Assembly (NCBI GenBank): GCA_964637515.1
Contig: CAZWUI010000018.1
Location: forward strand, 1-25,511
Length of the DNA: 25,511 nt
Direction of reading: 5' to 3'
Source of the DNA: RGIG4097 sp964637515
GTDB taxonomy: Bacteria; Bacillota; Clostridia; Christensenellales; CAG-917
This document shows positions 7,051 through 15,800 of this stretch, piece by piece. How positions within the stretch are numbered: the first letter of the stretch is position 1; each line of letters opens with the position of its first letter. Under the pieces are notes generated by a model. It worked only from the letters and a program-made list of their open reading frames with translations, was not told where the DNA came from and made no database searches. The position numbers and the translations under genes were made by a program.

Positions 7051-7929
7051 TTAGCCCAGTCCTATACATTCTCTGCAAATTGTCGCCGCTTTTTCGAGCA
7101 CGTCGAGAAGACCGCCGTTTAGCACGCCCACGATGATGAGTGCGATTGCCAAGACCGCAAGGGATATACGCACGCCGAGTAGGGCATAGGTGCGGAATTT
7201 TGCGGTTTTGACGATTTCGGGAATTTTTGCAGTTAGATTATCTTTGAGAGTGGCAAGCTTGTTTTTGAGAATAGCAAGTTTGTCTTCTTTTGCGTTTTCA
7301 GTCGAAGCGGGGTTGTTTTTGGATTCTACGATGAGTCGTTTTATCTCTGCGACTTCGTATTTTGCGGAGATTTCAGTATAAATACTGACCGCTATCGCTA
7401 CGAAAAACGCCGCCGCTACCCACGGCATAAAGTGGGGGAGCATATCAAGCATATCTTCCATGGGGCGAAAGTTGTTTGCGTCGAGATGATAATAGTCGCT
7501 GTCAAACACGACGACTCCCACCATAACGATTGAGACGATTGCGAAAACGATTGCAACTCCCCATACGACAAGTTTGATGATTTCCGCACGGCGAAGTTTC
7601 TCGCTAACAACACCTGCGGGAATGCGTTTTTGAAGACGCTTGAGAGTGTCGGTGCTGTAGATAGTCGCGCGGAGTTTTTTCTGTTCGGGGGGCAGGACCA
7701 ACCACAAAATCGCGCCGACTATGACAAACGCTATCCAAACATATAGCACGACGGAGATTTGTCCGAGATATTCGCTTACGATTTCGCGGGAATATTTGCC
7801 GACAGTGTGATAAATGCGCTCCGCCTGTACGATGAGAAGCACGCCCGATACCACCGTAAGGACGCTCAAAATAACGCTATACACCAAACGAATGGTTTTT
7901 TGTTGTTTATCCGTCAGTTTAACCGTCAT
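7051..7929 (-). CDS. Five-helix membrane protein ending in CxxC
   Basis: I do not recognise a named family for this 292-residue protein. Hydrophobic segments lie at about 13-35, 58-80, 117-142, 165-185 and 250-270. A charged, probably helical region (about 190-245) separates the last two. The extreme C-terminus reads ICRECIGLG, giving a Cys285-x-x-Cys288 pair only four residues from the end, directly after the last helix. As first gene of a redox operon it may be a membrane partner of the polyferredoxin, with the terminal pair as redox site or metal ligand. I chose the ATG at 7929 because AAGGAG lies at 7935-7940. The frame is also open 15 codons upstream, but no binding site supports a longer form, and the promoter start site near 7980 leaves room for this start. 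Confidence 0.75.
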   Translation of the reverse strand: MTVKLTDKQQKTIRLVYSVILSVLTVVSGVLLIVQAERIYHTVGKYSREIVSEYLGQISVVLYVWIAFVIVGAILWLVLPPEQKKLRATIYSTDTLKRLQKRIPAGVVSEKLRRAEIIKLVVWGVAIVFAIVSIVMVGVVVFDSDYYHLDANNFRPMEDMLDMLPHFMPWVAAAFFVAIAVSIYTEISAKYEVAEIKRLIVESKNNPASTENAKEDKLAILKNKLATLKDNLTAKIPEIVKTAKFRTYALLGVRISLAVLAIALIIVGVLNGGLLDVLEKAATICRECIGLG

Positions 7930-7961
7930 TTTTGCTCCTTTCGATAATTTGTCGCACGCTT

Positions 7962-8039
7962 GTACGTTGCGCATAAGTTATAAGAAATTATACACTTAAA
8001 ACCGTAAAGTAGTCAAGTGTTTAATTGTAGGCAACGTAC
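7962..8039. promoter_or_regulatory. 9-bp inverted repeat framing divergent promoters
   Basis: GTACGTTGC at 7962-7970 is the exact reverse complement of GCAACGTAC at 8031-8039, 69 bases centre to centre. The right arm lies between the -35 boxes of the two divergent promoters. The left arm lies just downstream of the minus-strand start site. The spacing would allow a DNA loop or paired operators controlling both the redox operon and the cysteine desulfidase gene. No regulator gene is adjacent. Confidence 0.5.
7987..8016 (-). promoter_or_regulatory. Promoter of the redox operon
   Basis: Read on the minus strand, TTGACT (8016-8011) and a perfect TATAAT (7992-7987) are separated by 18 bases. Transcription should begin near 7980, giving a leader of about 50 nt before the ATG at 7929. 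It drives the membrane protein, polyferredoxin and thioredoxin genes as one transcript. Confidence 0.8.
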
Positions 8040-8042
8040 CTA

Positions 8043-8071
8043 TTGACTTTACCGTTTCAAAATGCTAAAAT
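8043..8071 (+). promoter_or_regulatory. Promoter of the cysteine desulfidase gene
   Basis: TTGACT (8043-8048) and TAAAAT (8066-8071) are 17 bases apart, with an extended -10 TG at 8063-8064. The 12-base string ATGCTAAAATAT around the -10 recurs exactly at the protease operon promoter (9649-9660). A short hairpin (CGAAAT 8081-8086, ATTTCG 8091-8096) lies early in the leader. Confidence 0.8.
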
Positions 8072-8120
8072 ATCTGCCGTCGAAATCGCAATTTCGCACG
8101 AACGAATGAGGATATAATCT

Positions 8121-9416
8121 ATGGAAAAATCCGTCTACCAAAACTATCTCAAAATCCTTGAAGAAGAGTTGCTCCCCGCAATGGGATGCACCGAGCCTAT
8201 CGCGGTAGCGTATGCTTCCGCACTTGCAAAGGACGCTTTGAAAGGGGTGCCCGTCAAGGCGAAAATCTCGGTGAGCGGCAACATTTTGAAGAACGTGAAA
8301 AGCGTGGTAGTCCCCAACACCGGCGGACTTCGCGGAATCGCTTCTGCGGTGGCGGCGGGAGTCGTTGCGGGAAGGGCGGAAAAGAAACTCGAAGTGCTAT
8401 CGGATATCGAAGAAAACGATATTGCAAAAATCAAAAGATTTTTGGATGAATGCGATTTCACCATAGAGAAATCGTCGTCGGGTGAGATTTTCGACATAGC
8501 GATCAGTCTCTATTCGGACTTTGATGAAGCATTCGCAAGAATAGTCGGTTATCACACCAACGTCGTCAGGGTGGAGCGCAACGGAGAAGTCATTTATAAC
8601 GCTGAAAACGGCGATGAAGAATTTTCCGTACACGGTGAAAAAACCGAGCTTGCCGATAGGAGCGTATTGTCTGTCAAGGGTATCGTGGAATTTATCAAAA
8701 CCGCCGACCTTAAAGACCTTGAAAAAACAGTCGGAAAACAGATTGAATACAACGTCGCAATCGGCAACGAAGGCTTGAAAAACGACTACGGCGCATCCGT
8801 CGGAAAGGTGCTTTTGTCATCCTTTGGCAACGACGTTCACACCCGCGCAAAAGCGTTTGCAGCGGCAGGCTCTGACGCCAGAATGAACGGTTGCAGTTTG
8901 CCCGTCGTGATAGTGTCGGGGAGTGGAAATCAAGGCATGGTTGCATCCCTTCCCGTCGTCGTTTACGCTGAGCATTTGGGGACGGATAAAGAGAAAACAA
9001 TCAGGGCGGTCGCACTGTCCGATTTGATAACGATTCACCTGAAAAGCGGTATCGGCAGACTGTCTGCATACTGCGGAGCAGTATCGGCAGGTTGCGGAGC
9101 GGGTGCGGCGATATGCTATCTCTACGGCGGGGACGACGAGCAAATTTCCCAAACCATATCGAATGCGCTTGCGATAGATTCGGGCATCATTTGCGACGGT
9201 GCGAAGTCGAGTTGCGCAGCGAAAATCGCATCCGCAGTCGAAGCAGGTTTGGTGGGTATGGAAATGAGCCGAAACGGCAAGAAATTCCAAAGCGGTGACG
9301 GCATCTTGGAAGGGACTGTCGAAGGCACTATCGAAAACGTCGGGGACATCGCTCGCAACGGTATGAGAGAAACCGACGAAGAAATCATTAGGTTGATGAT
9401 TAAAAATTGCAATTGA
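8121..9416 (+). CDS. cyuA: L-cysteine desulfidase family protein (CyuA-like, Fe-S)
   Basis: This 431-residue cytoplasmic protein matches the UPF0597/L-cysteine desulfidase family, related to the serine dehydratase alpha chain, at about the usual length. Characterised members split L-cysteine to pyruvate, ammonia and sulfide using an oxygen-labile 4Fe-4S cluster. The family motif GCTEP is at residues 22-26 (Cys23). Further cysteines that fit cluster ligands are Cys318, Cys325, Cys358 and Cys365, within the conserved Gly-rich segments AYCGAVSAGCGAG and ICDGAKSSC. GAGGA at 8108-8112, eight bases before the ATG, sets the start. The gene is divergent from the redox operon and shares its control region, which links cysteine breakdown with thiol redox. 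No adjacent cysteine transporter is present. A closely related dehydratase activity is possible. Confidence 0.88.
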   Translation: MEKSVYQNYLKILEEELLPAMGCTEPIAVAYASALAKDALKGVPVKAKISVSGNILKNVKSVVVPNTGGLRGIASAVAAGVVAGRAEKKLEVLSDIEENDIAKIKRFLDECDFTIEKSSSGEIFDIAISLYSDFDEAFARIVGYHTNVVRVERNGEVIYNAENGDEEFSVHGEKTELADRSVLSVKGIVEFIKTADLKDLEKTVGKQIEYNVAIGNEGLKNDYGASVGKVLLSSFGNDVHTRAKAFAAAGSDARMNGCSLPVVIVSGSGNQGMVASLPVVVYAEHLGTDKEKTIRAVALSDLITIHLKSGIGRLSAYCGAVSAGCGAGAAICYLYGGDDEQISQTISNALAIDSGIICDGAKSSCAAKIASAVEAGLVGMEMSRNGKKFQSGDGILEGTVEGTIENVGDIARNGMRETDEEIIRLMIKNCN

Positions 9417-9493
9417 CCGCAAAATATTTTTGAAACGACTTTTGGGAGAATCCGACGGGGGAACGAAAATAACGCACTCAATCGGGTTTTTCC
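9417..9493 (+). other. Spacer after the desulfidase gene
   Basis: This is the start of a 388-base gene-free region. I find no good terminator: the best candidate is a 3-bp stem at 9483-9494 followed by seven T, which is too weak to trust. Transcription may therefore continue some way towards the protease operon. Confidence 0.4.
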
Positions 9494-9520
9494 GTTTTTT
9501 TGGAGCGGCGAAAACCGCTA
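9494..9520. repeat. Repeat copy 2: T7-GGAGCGG hairpin
   Basis: The 15 bases at 9494-9508 are identical to 5408-5422. They again run into a short hairpin (AGCGG 9504-9508, CCGCT 9515-9519) but with a different loop, CGAAAA. In both copies CTATC occurs a few bases beyond the stem. Conserved stem with a changed loop is what one expects of a small intergenic repeat. Confidence 0.5.
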
Positions 9521-9530
9521 TTCTATCCGT

Positions 9531-9570
9531 GCATAATGTCCGAATAATGCATAATTATGCGGTTATGCAT
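9531..9570. promoter_or_regulatory. GCATAAT box cluster upstream of the protease operon
   Basis: GCATAAT occurs at 9531-9537 and 9549-9555. The second is half of a perfect 12-base palindrome, GCATAATTATGC (9549-9560). ATGCATAA (9547-9554) also pairs with TTATGCAT (9563-9570). A further GCATAAT at 9637-9643 lies between the -35 and -10 boxes of the operon promoter, where a bound protein would block RNA polymerase. This looks like a multi-site operator for an unknown regulator. Confidence 0.45.
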
Positions 9571-9629
9571 ACTCCGTTTTTCGACGTACATATTTAAATA
9601 TTAAATATAAAACAACTACGCATATGCAA

Positions 9630-9658
9630 TTGACAAGCATAATTTTTCATGCTAAAAT
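9630..9658 (+). promoter_or_regulatory. Promoter of the protease-Opp operon
   Basis: A consensus TTGACA (9630-9635) and TAAAAT (9653-9658) are 17 bases apart, with an extended -10 TG at 9650-9651. Transcription should begin near 9665. I see no other comparable promoter before the downstream genes, so it may drive everything from the protease to the end of the window. Confidence 0.82.
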
Positions 9659-9664
9659 ATTGAC

Positions 9665-9804
9665 TCAATATGATATAGTCGATATTTGTGTTCTTTCGGC
9701 GGTGAAATCCACCCGAAAAACTATAGTTTTTAAGAAGAGCGCAAACGACGACGAATGTTAAAACGACCGAAAGACCACGGCAAGTCTTTCGCAGGAGGTA
9801 TACT
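9665..9804 (+). promoter_or_regulatory. Structured 5' leader of the protease operon
   Basis: The leader of about 140 nt holds three elements. Hairpin 1 pairs TTTCG/GGTG (9694-9698, 9701-9704) with CACC/CGAAA (9710-9713, 9714-9718). The perfect 16-base palindrome AAAAACTATAGTTTTT lies at 9716-9731. Hairpin 2 is a perfect 8-bp stem, CGAAAGAC (9768-9775) with GTCTTTCG (9784-9791), ending one base before the AGGAGG at 9793-9798. CTTTCG occurs in the left arm of hairpin 1 and the right arm of hairpin 2, so each could pair with CGAAAG at 9768-9773 instead. That arrangement could switch ribosome access. It does not match a riboswitch class I recognise. Confidence 0.5.
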
Positions 9805-12800
9805 TTGAAATCCGGTATAAAGAGAGCCGTATGCTATGCACTTATTCTCATGTTGTGCGTTTCGTCCATTGTGGCGGTGCACGACAGTTCCGCAGTTGCG
9901 TCCGTTTCAGTTGCGAACGCAGCCAAAGTGTCTTTTACCGACGTCACCGGGGAAGTCGATATGTCTTCGATCGCAATGAACAATATTGCGACTTCCACTT
10001 TGACGAACGTTTCGTCTTATAAAAAGCACACCTTGATCGTCAGTCTCGACGGCAAGAACCTCGTCGAAGAAGCGAACGGCAGAGACGTGTCCGAATATGC
10101 GACTTCCGCAGAGGGCAAGAGAAAGAACGCTGCGTTGAGAGAAAAACAAGACGATTTCTTGGACACTCTCTCGGCAATGGGAATCGAGTTCACTCTCAAA
10201 AATCGTTACACGGCGGTTGACAACGCGGTCGCAATCGAAACGAGCACCGCTCACGTTTCGACGATTAGAAACCTTGCGGGCGTCAAGAGTGTATGCTTGT
10301 CCGAGACCTATCTCAAACCCGAAACCGTCGATATGGGTAGTTACGCTTCCGCAAGCGAGGAAGAAATGGATTCCGCTCTCAAGAAAGCTACCGCAGTCGT
10401 GAACAAGACCAGCGTGTACGAAACCGGTGTTTACGATTCTTCTTCCGTCATGGAGAAATACGGCTACAAGGGAGGCGGTTCGGTCGTCGCAATCCTTGAC
10501 ACCGGTCTTGATTACACTCACAATGCATTCATCTGGGACGACGAACATGAAAACGTCTACACCCTTTCTAACGCAGTATTCGACAAGAGCACCGTCGCAG
10601 CGGCGGTCGAAGAATACGATTTGTTGGCAGAGGAGAGATCCACTCTCAACGGAAAACAAATCTCCGTCAACGATCTTTATATCAGTCAAAAAGTTCCTTT
10701 CGCATTCGACTATGCAGACAACGATACGGACGTCTATCCGTCTTCGTCCAACCACGGCACTCACGTTGCGGGTATCGTTGCGGGTTATGATCCCAACGGC
10801 TACACCGACAAAAACGGCAATCACGTCGACACTCCTTTCGTGGGCGTTGCACCCGAAGCGCAACTCGTCATTTGTAAAGTCTTCACCGATGACCTTGACG
10901 ACCCCGAGGGTAGCGGTGCGGAAACCGAAGATATTCTTGCGGCGCTCGAAGATTGTATCTATCTCGGCGTTGACGTCATCAATATGAGTTTGGGCACCTC
11001 TTGCGGATTCTCCACCACCGACGACGGCGATGAAGAAGGCGAAATGCTCAACAGAGTTTACTCCGCAGTCAAGGACGCAGGTATCAGTCTTGTTTGCGCT
11101 GCAAGCAACGATTACAGTGCGGCGTACGGCGGTACTTTCGGCACCAACCTTGCATCCAACCCCGACTCCGGCACCGTCGGCTCTCCGTCTATTTTTGCGG
11201 CGGCACTCTCTGTCGCAAGTATCAGCGGTCAGCAATCACCGTATATGATCGCAAACGGCACGACCGCGGTTTACTATGAAGAGTCGAGCGACCAATACAA
11301 TAAATATTACGACTTTGCAGAGATGATTCTCGTCGACGACGATGGAAAAGAAATCGAAAGCAAAGAATTTGAATACGTCGCAATCCCCGGTACGGGTAGA
11401 GCGTCCGACTTCACCAACGCAGGCGTCAGAAACAAAGTCGCGGGCAGAATCGCTCTCGTCAAACGTGGCGGTATCACCTTCAAAGAAAAAGTTGAAAACG
11501 CTCAAAACGCAGGTGCAATCGGTATCATCGTATTCAACAACGTTTCGGGCACCATCAGAATGGCTCTCGGCGAAGTGGAAGATCCCATCCCGTCCTGCTG
11601 TATCTCGATGGAAGTCGGCGAGCAACTCGAAAGCTACGCAAAACAAAATGGCAGAATAGGCAAAATCACCATAGACAAGAGCTTGAAAGCAGGTCCGTTC
11701 ATGAGTGAATTTTCCTCTTGGGGTGCCACTCCCGACTTGAAACTCAAACCCGAAATCACGGCACACGGCGGGGAAATCACTTCCGCAGTCCCCGGCGGTT
11801 ACGGCGAACAAAGCGGTACGAGTATGGCGTCTCCGAATATGGCGGGCGTTGTTTCCATCATCAGAAGCTATCTCAAAACCACTCAACCCGATCTGACCAC
11901 CAACGAACTCACTCAACGTATAAATCAACTCATCATGAGCACCGCGACTCTCGTCAAAGACCGCGACGATCTCCCTTACTCTCCCAGAAAACAGGGTGCA
12001 GGTCTCGGTAGTCTTGCAAACGCGATTTCTACGGGTGCTTATCTCTTCACCGACGATGCGAGCATAGATTATAGACCGAAAGTCAATCTCGGCGACGACG
12101 TGGACAGAAACGGCGTTTACGACATCACTTTCAAGATTGAAAACTTCGGTTCTGAAACTTTGACCTTTGAAATCACCCCCATTTTCATGACCGAAAGACT
12201 TGCGTCGAACAAACTTGCGGTTGCGGAACAAGCGTACATTCTCGACGACGTTGCACACACTTGGACTCTCAACGGTTCGGGCGCAACGAAGAACGGTAAT
12301 ACTCTCGTGGTAAACAGCGGGGCAATGGCGGAAATCACCGTTAGATTATCGCTTTCCGCAGATGAGAAGAATTATATCGACCAAAGTTTCGTCAACGGTA
12401 TGTACGTCGAAGGGTTCATTCATCTCGTCAGTGCGACGGCGGGACAATGCGACCTCAATTTGCCTTTCCTCGGTTTCTACGGCGATTGGTCCAAAATCCC
12501 TATGCTCGACTACGACGCATACTATATCGACGAGGCAAAACAAGACACTTCAATTAAGGACGAGGAAAAGCCCCAAGCAAGCATTTGGGCGACTCAACCT
12601 TACACGAAATACTACAACGACAAATATTCTATGCCTATGGGTTCGTTTGCGTACTTGCAAGACGAAAACGCGGATAGAGTCTACACCACGCAAGAACACA
12701 ACGCTATCTCTTGCTATGACGAGTTTTACAGCGATGACAATCCCGAAAACTACTTGACCACTTACGAGTTCAGAGGACTCTATATCGGTCTTATGCGTGG

Positions 12801-15800
12801 TGCAAGAAGAATCGAATACTCTTTGGTGAACGACGCAACCGGTGAAATTCTCTACGAAAACACCGCATATCGTATCAATAAGGCGTATTCTGGCGGCGGT
12901 AACGCAGTCCCCGGCTTCCTTAAATTCGATATCAATCCCCTTGAATCCGGTCTTGTTTCAAACGGCAAATACCGTATGGATTTCGCATTCTTCGGCGATT
13001 ACGGCGACAAGGATAGAGTTATCCCCGACGAAACTTTCTCGTTCACATTCTATGCGGACTACGAAGCGCCTTCCCTTCGCGAAGTTAGAGTCAGATATCA
13101 AGACTATAAGGAAAATAACCAAGTCAAACAACGTATTTATCTTGATATGGACGTGTACGACAATCACTACACGCAAGCCGCTCTCCTTTGCTACTACGAC
13201 GGAACGGAACTCAATCAAGTCACTGAATACGTCGTGCCTTTCTACAACTGCGAAAAGAACACCACCAATACGGTGTCCATTGAAATCACGAATATATACG
13301 AACAATACGGCGACAGACTCTACGTGCAATTCGACGACTATGCGTTGAATCACGCGGTTTATCGTATTGATTTGCGTTCTGCAAACTTGAATTCCACTTC
13401 TTCTTTCGAGCTTGCGGAAGGTGAAGAAAATATCACTCTCGACATATACGAAACTCACAAAGTTGATCTCGTTTTCGGCAGTGAAGCGAATATATCCAAC
13501 TTCGTTTGGACAGCTCTCGACAGAAATATCGCAGCAGTCAAAAACGGTGAAATCGTCGGTTTGTCCGCAGGCACCACCAGAGTCAGCGTGGAAGCCGAAA
13601 ACGGCGAACTCAAATATATCAACGTCACGGTCACCGATACCGTCAAGAAGTTGAATTTGCCGTCTATATCGTTCTCGACGATCATAAATGGCGATGACAA
13701 ACTCTCTTCGGGTACGAGCGTTACTCTCTATCCCGACCAAGACGTCACTCTCACCGTCGATACGAATCCTTGGTATTATCCCAAGGATAAGATCAAACTC
13801 AAATGGAAATCCAACGATGATTCTATCGTGTCCGTCGACCAAAACGGCAAACTTGATATAATCAAAAAGGGTAATACGAGTATCGAAGCGATCGTGCTCA
13901 GAGACGACGGCTCCGAATCAAGTTACAGAGCGTCTCTCAGTATCTCCATACCCGATCCGTTCGTTCTTTCGGGCTACACCCTTTCCAAGTATAGAGGCAA
14001 GGATAAAGTCGTCGAAATCCCCGACGATAAGATGATTATGTATATCGGCGAAGACGCTTTCAAAGATAATTCCACCATGGAAGAAGTCGTCATCCCGAAG
14101 ACCGTCATCAATATCAACGAAGGTGCATTCAGAAATTGCTCCGCACTCAAGAGGGTATACCTTGTCGACCGTGAAGCGACTCCTATTCCCGATGCGGATT
14201 TGAAGATAGTCTATCGTTCCGCATTCGAAGGTTGTAGCAAACTCGAATTAATTGACTTGACCAACGTCAAAGTCATCACTCTCGGTGTGAATGCGTTGAA
14301 GGGTTGCTCATCACTCACAACCATCAAAAATATGAAGGCAATCGGCACCGCATTCGGCGGAGCGTTCGAAAATTGTACTTCTCTTGAAAGCGTAGACCTC
14401 ACCGGTATGCAGGTCGCAGGTTGCGCAAAGAGTCTTGTCGGACTCGACGAGAAGATGCAACCGAAATACGAATACTACGGCGTGTTCAGAAATTGTACCG
14501 CACTCAAAAACGTCTTGACCGGACAATTCACGAATATCGGCGACTATATGTTCTATGGTTGTACTGCTCTTGAAAGCATAACGCTTAACAACACTTCAAT
14601 CGGCATGAATGCGTTTGAAAACTGCTCCAAACTCAAGACCGTCACCATCAACGGCGTGGCGGGTGAGAGTTACGTCATCGGTGATCAAGCGTTCACCAAT
14701 AGCGGACTCAAAACTATCACTTTCGGCAGTGATTGCAACGTGCGTAAGATCGGCGAAAAGGCGTTTTCAAAGACCAAACTCACAAACGTCGTGCTCCCGA
14801 ACGGTTTGACCGAAATCGGTGCAAATATCTTCGCAGGCACTACTACGCTCTCGAAAGTCACCCTTCCCGCATCCTTCGACTACAACGGCATCGTGCTTGC
14901 AAGCAGTCTTTTGACGAGCGCGCAACTCGAACTCGCGGACGACAGTCAATATACGATTGAAAACGATATTCTCTATAATAAGGATAAAACCGTCCTTTAT
15001 ACGGCGTTGAAGTCAAGCATAACTTCGGTGACCATTCCCGCAAGCGTGACGACCATATACGACTTTGCGTTCGCAGGATCCAAACTCACTTCGGTGACCA
15101 TTCCCGCATCCGTTGCATCGATAGGTAGGGGAGCGTTCAAAGGCTCGAAACTCTCCGCTATCACGTTCGAGGGCAACGCAATCACCGAGATTAAGGACGA
15201 AACCTTCAGTCAAACTAACCTCATCGCAATTGATTTGCCGTCTACTGTCACGGCAATCGGCGCATATGCGTTTGCGAACACTCTGATTGACGAAATCGAC
15301 TTGTCCGAAGTTACGACTCTCGGCGACTATGCCTTCTCGGGTTGTACCGGACTCAGCGAAGTCGTCACGTCTGATAAACTCAAAACTCTCGGTGACTACG
15401 TCTTTGCAAACTGCTCGGTGCTCGGCACCGTCGAACTCGACGCAGTTACGACCGTCGGTATCTGTATCTTTGCACAGTCGGGTGTCAAGACGGTTATTTT
15501 CGGAAACGATGCGACCGCTCTCGGCGAATACACCTTCTACGGTTTGAAAAAACTCAAAAAAGTCGTATTCGGTACTGGTATCGAAGAAATCACCGAAATG
15601 TCCTTCGTCGGTTGTTCCGCTCTCGAAGAAGTTGACTTCGGCGGTGTGAAAATCATCGGTGAATCCGCTTTCGTCAACTGCGGTAAACTCTCTGTTGCCG
15701 ACTTGTCGGATATTGAAGAAATCGGGGATATGGCGTTCTACAACTGCAACTCCCTCGACGTAGTCAACCTTGCATCCGCAAAAATCATTGGCACGGGTGC

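Noticed and set aside
9907..12258. Antisense frames of 442 and 340 codons opposite the catalytic part of the protease
   Set aside because: They mirror the coding frame of a conserved S8 domain and have no supporting signals.
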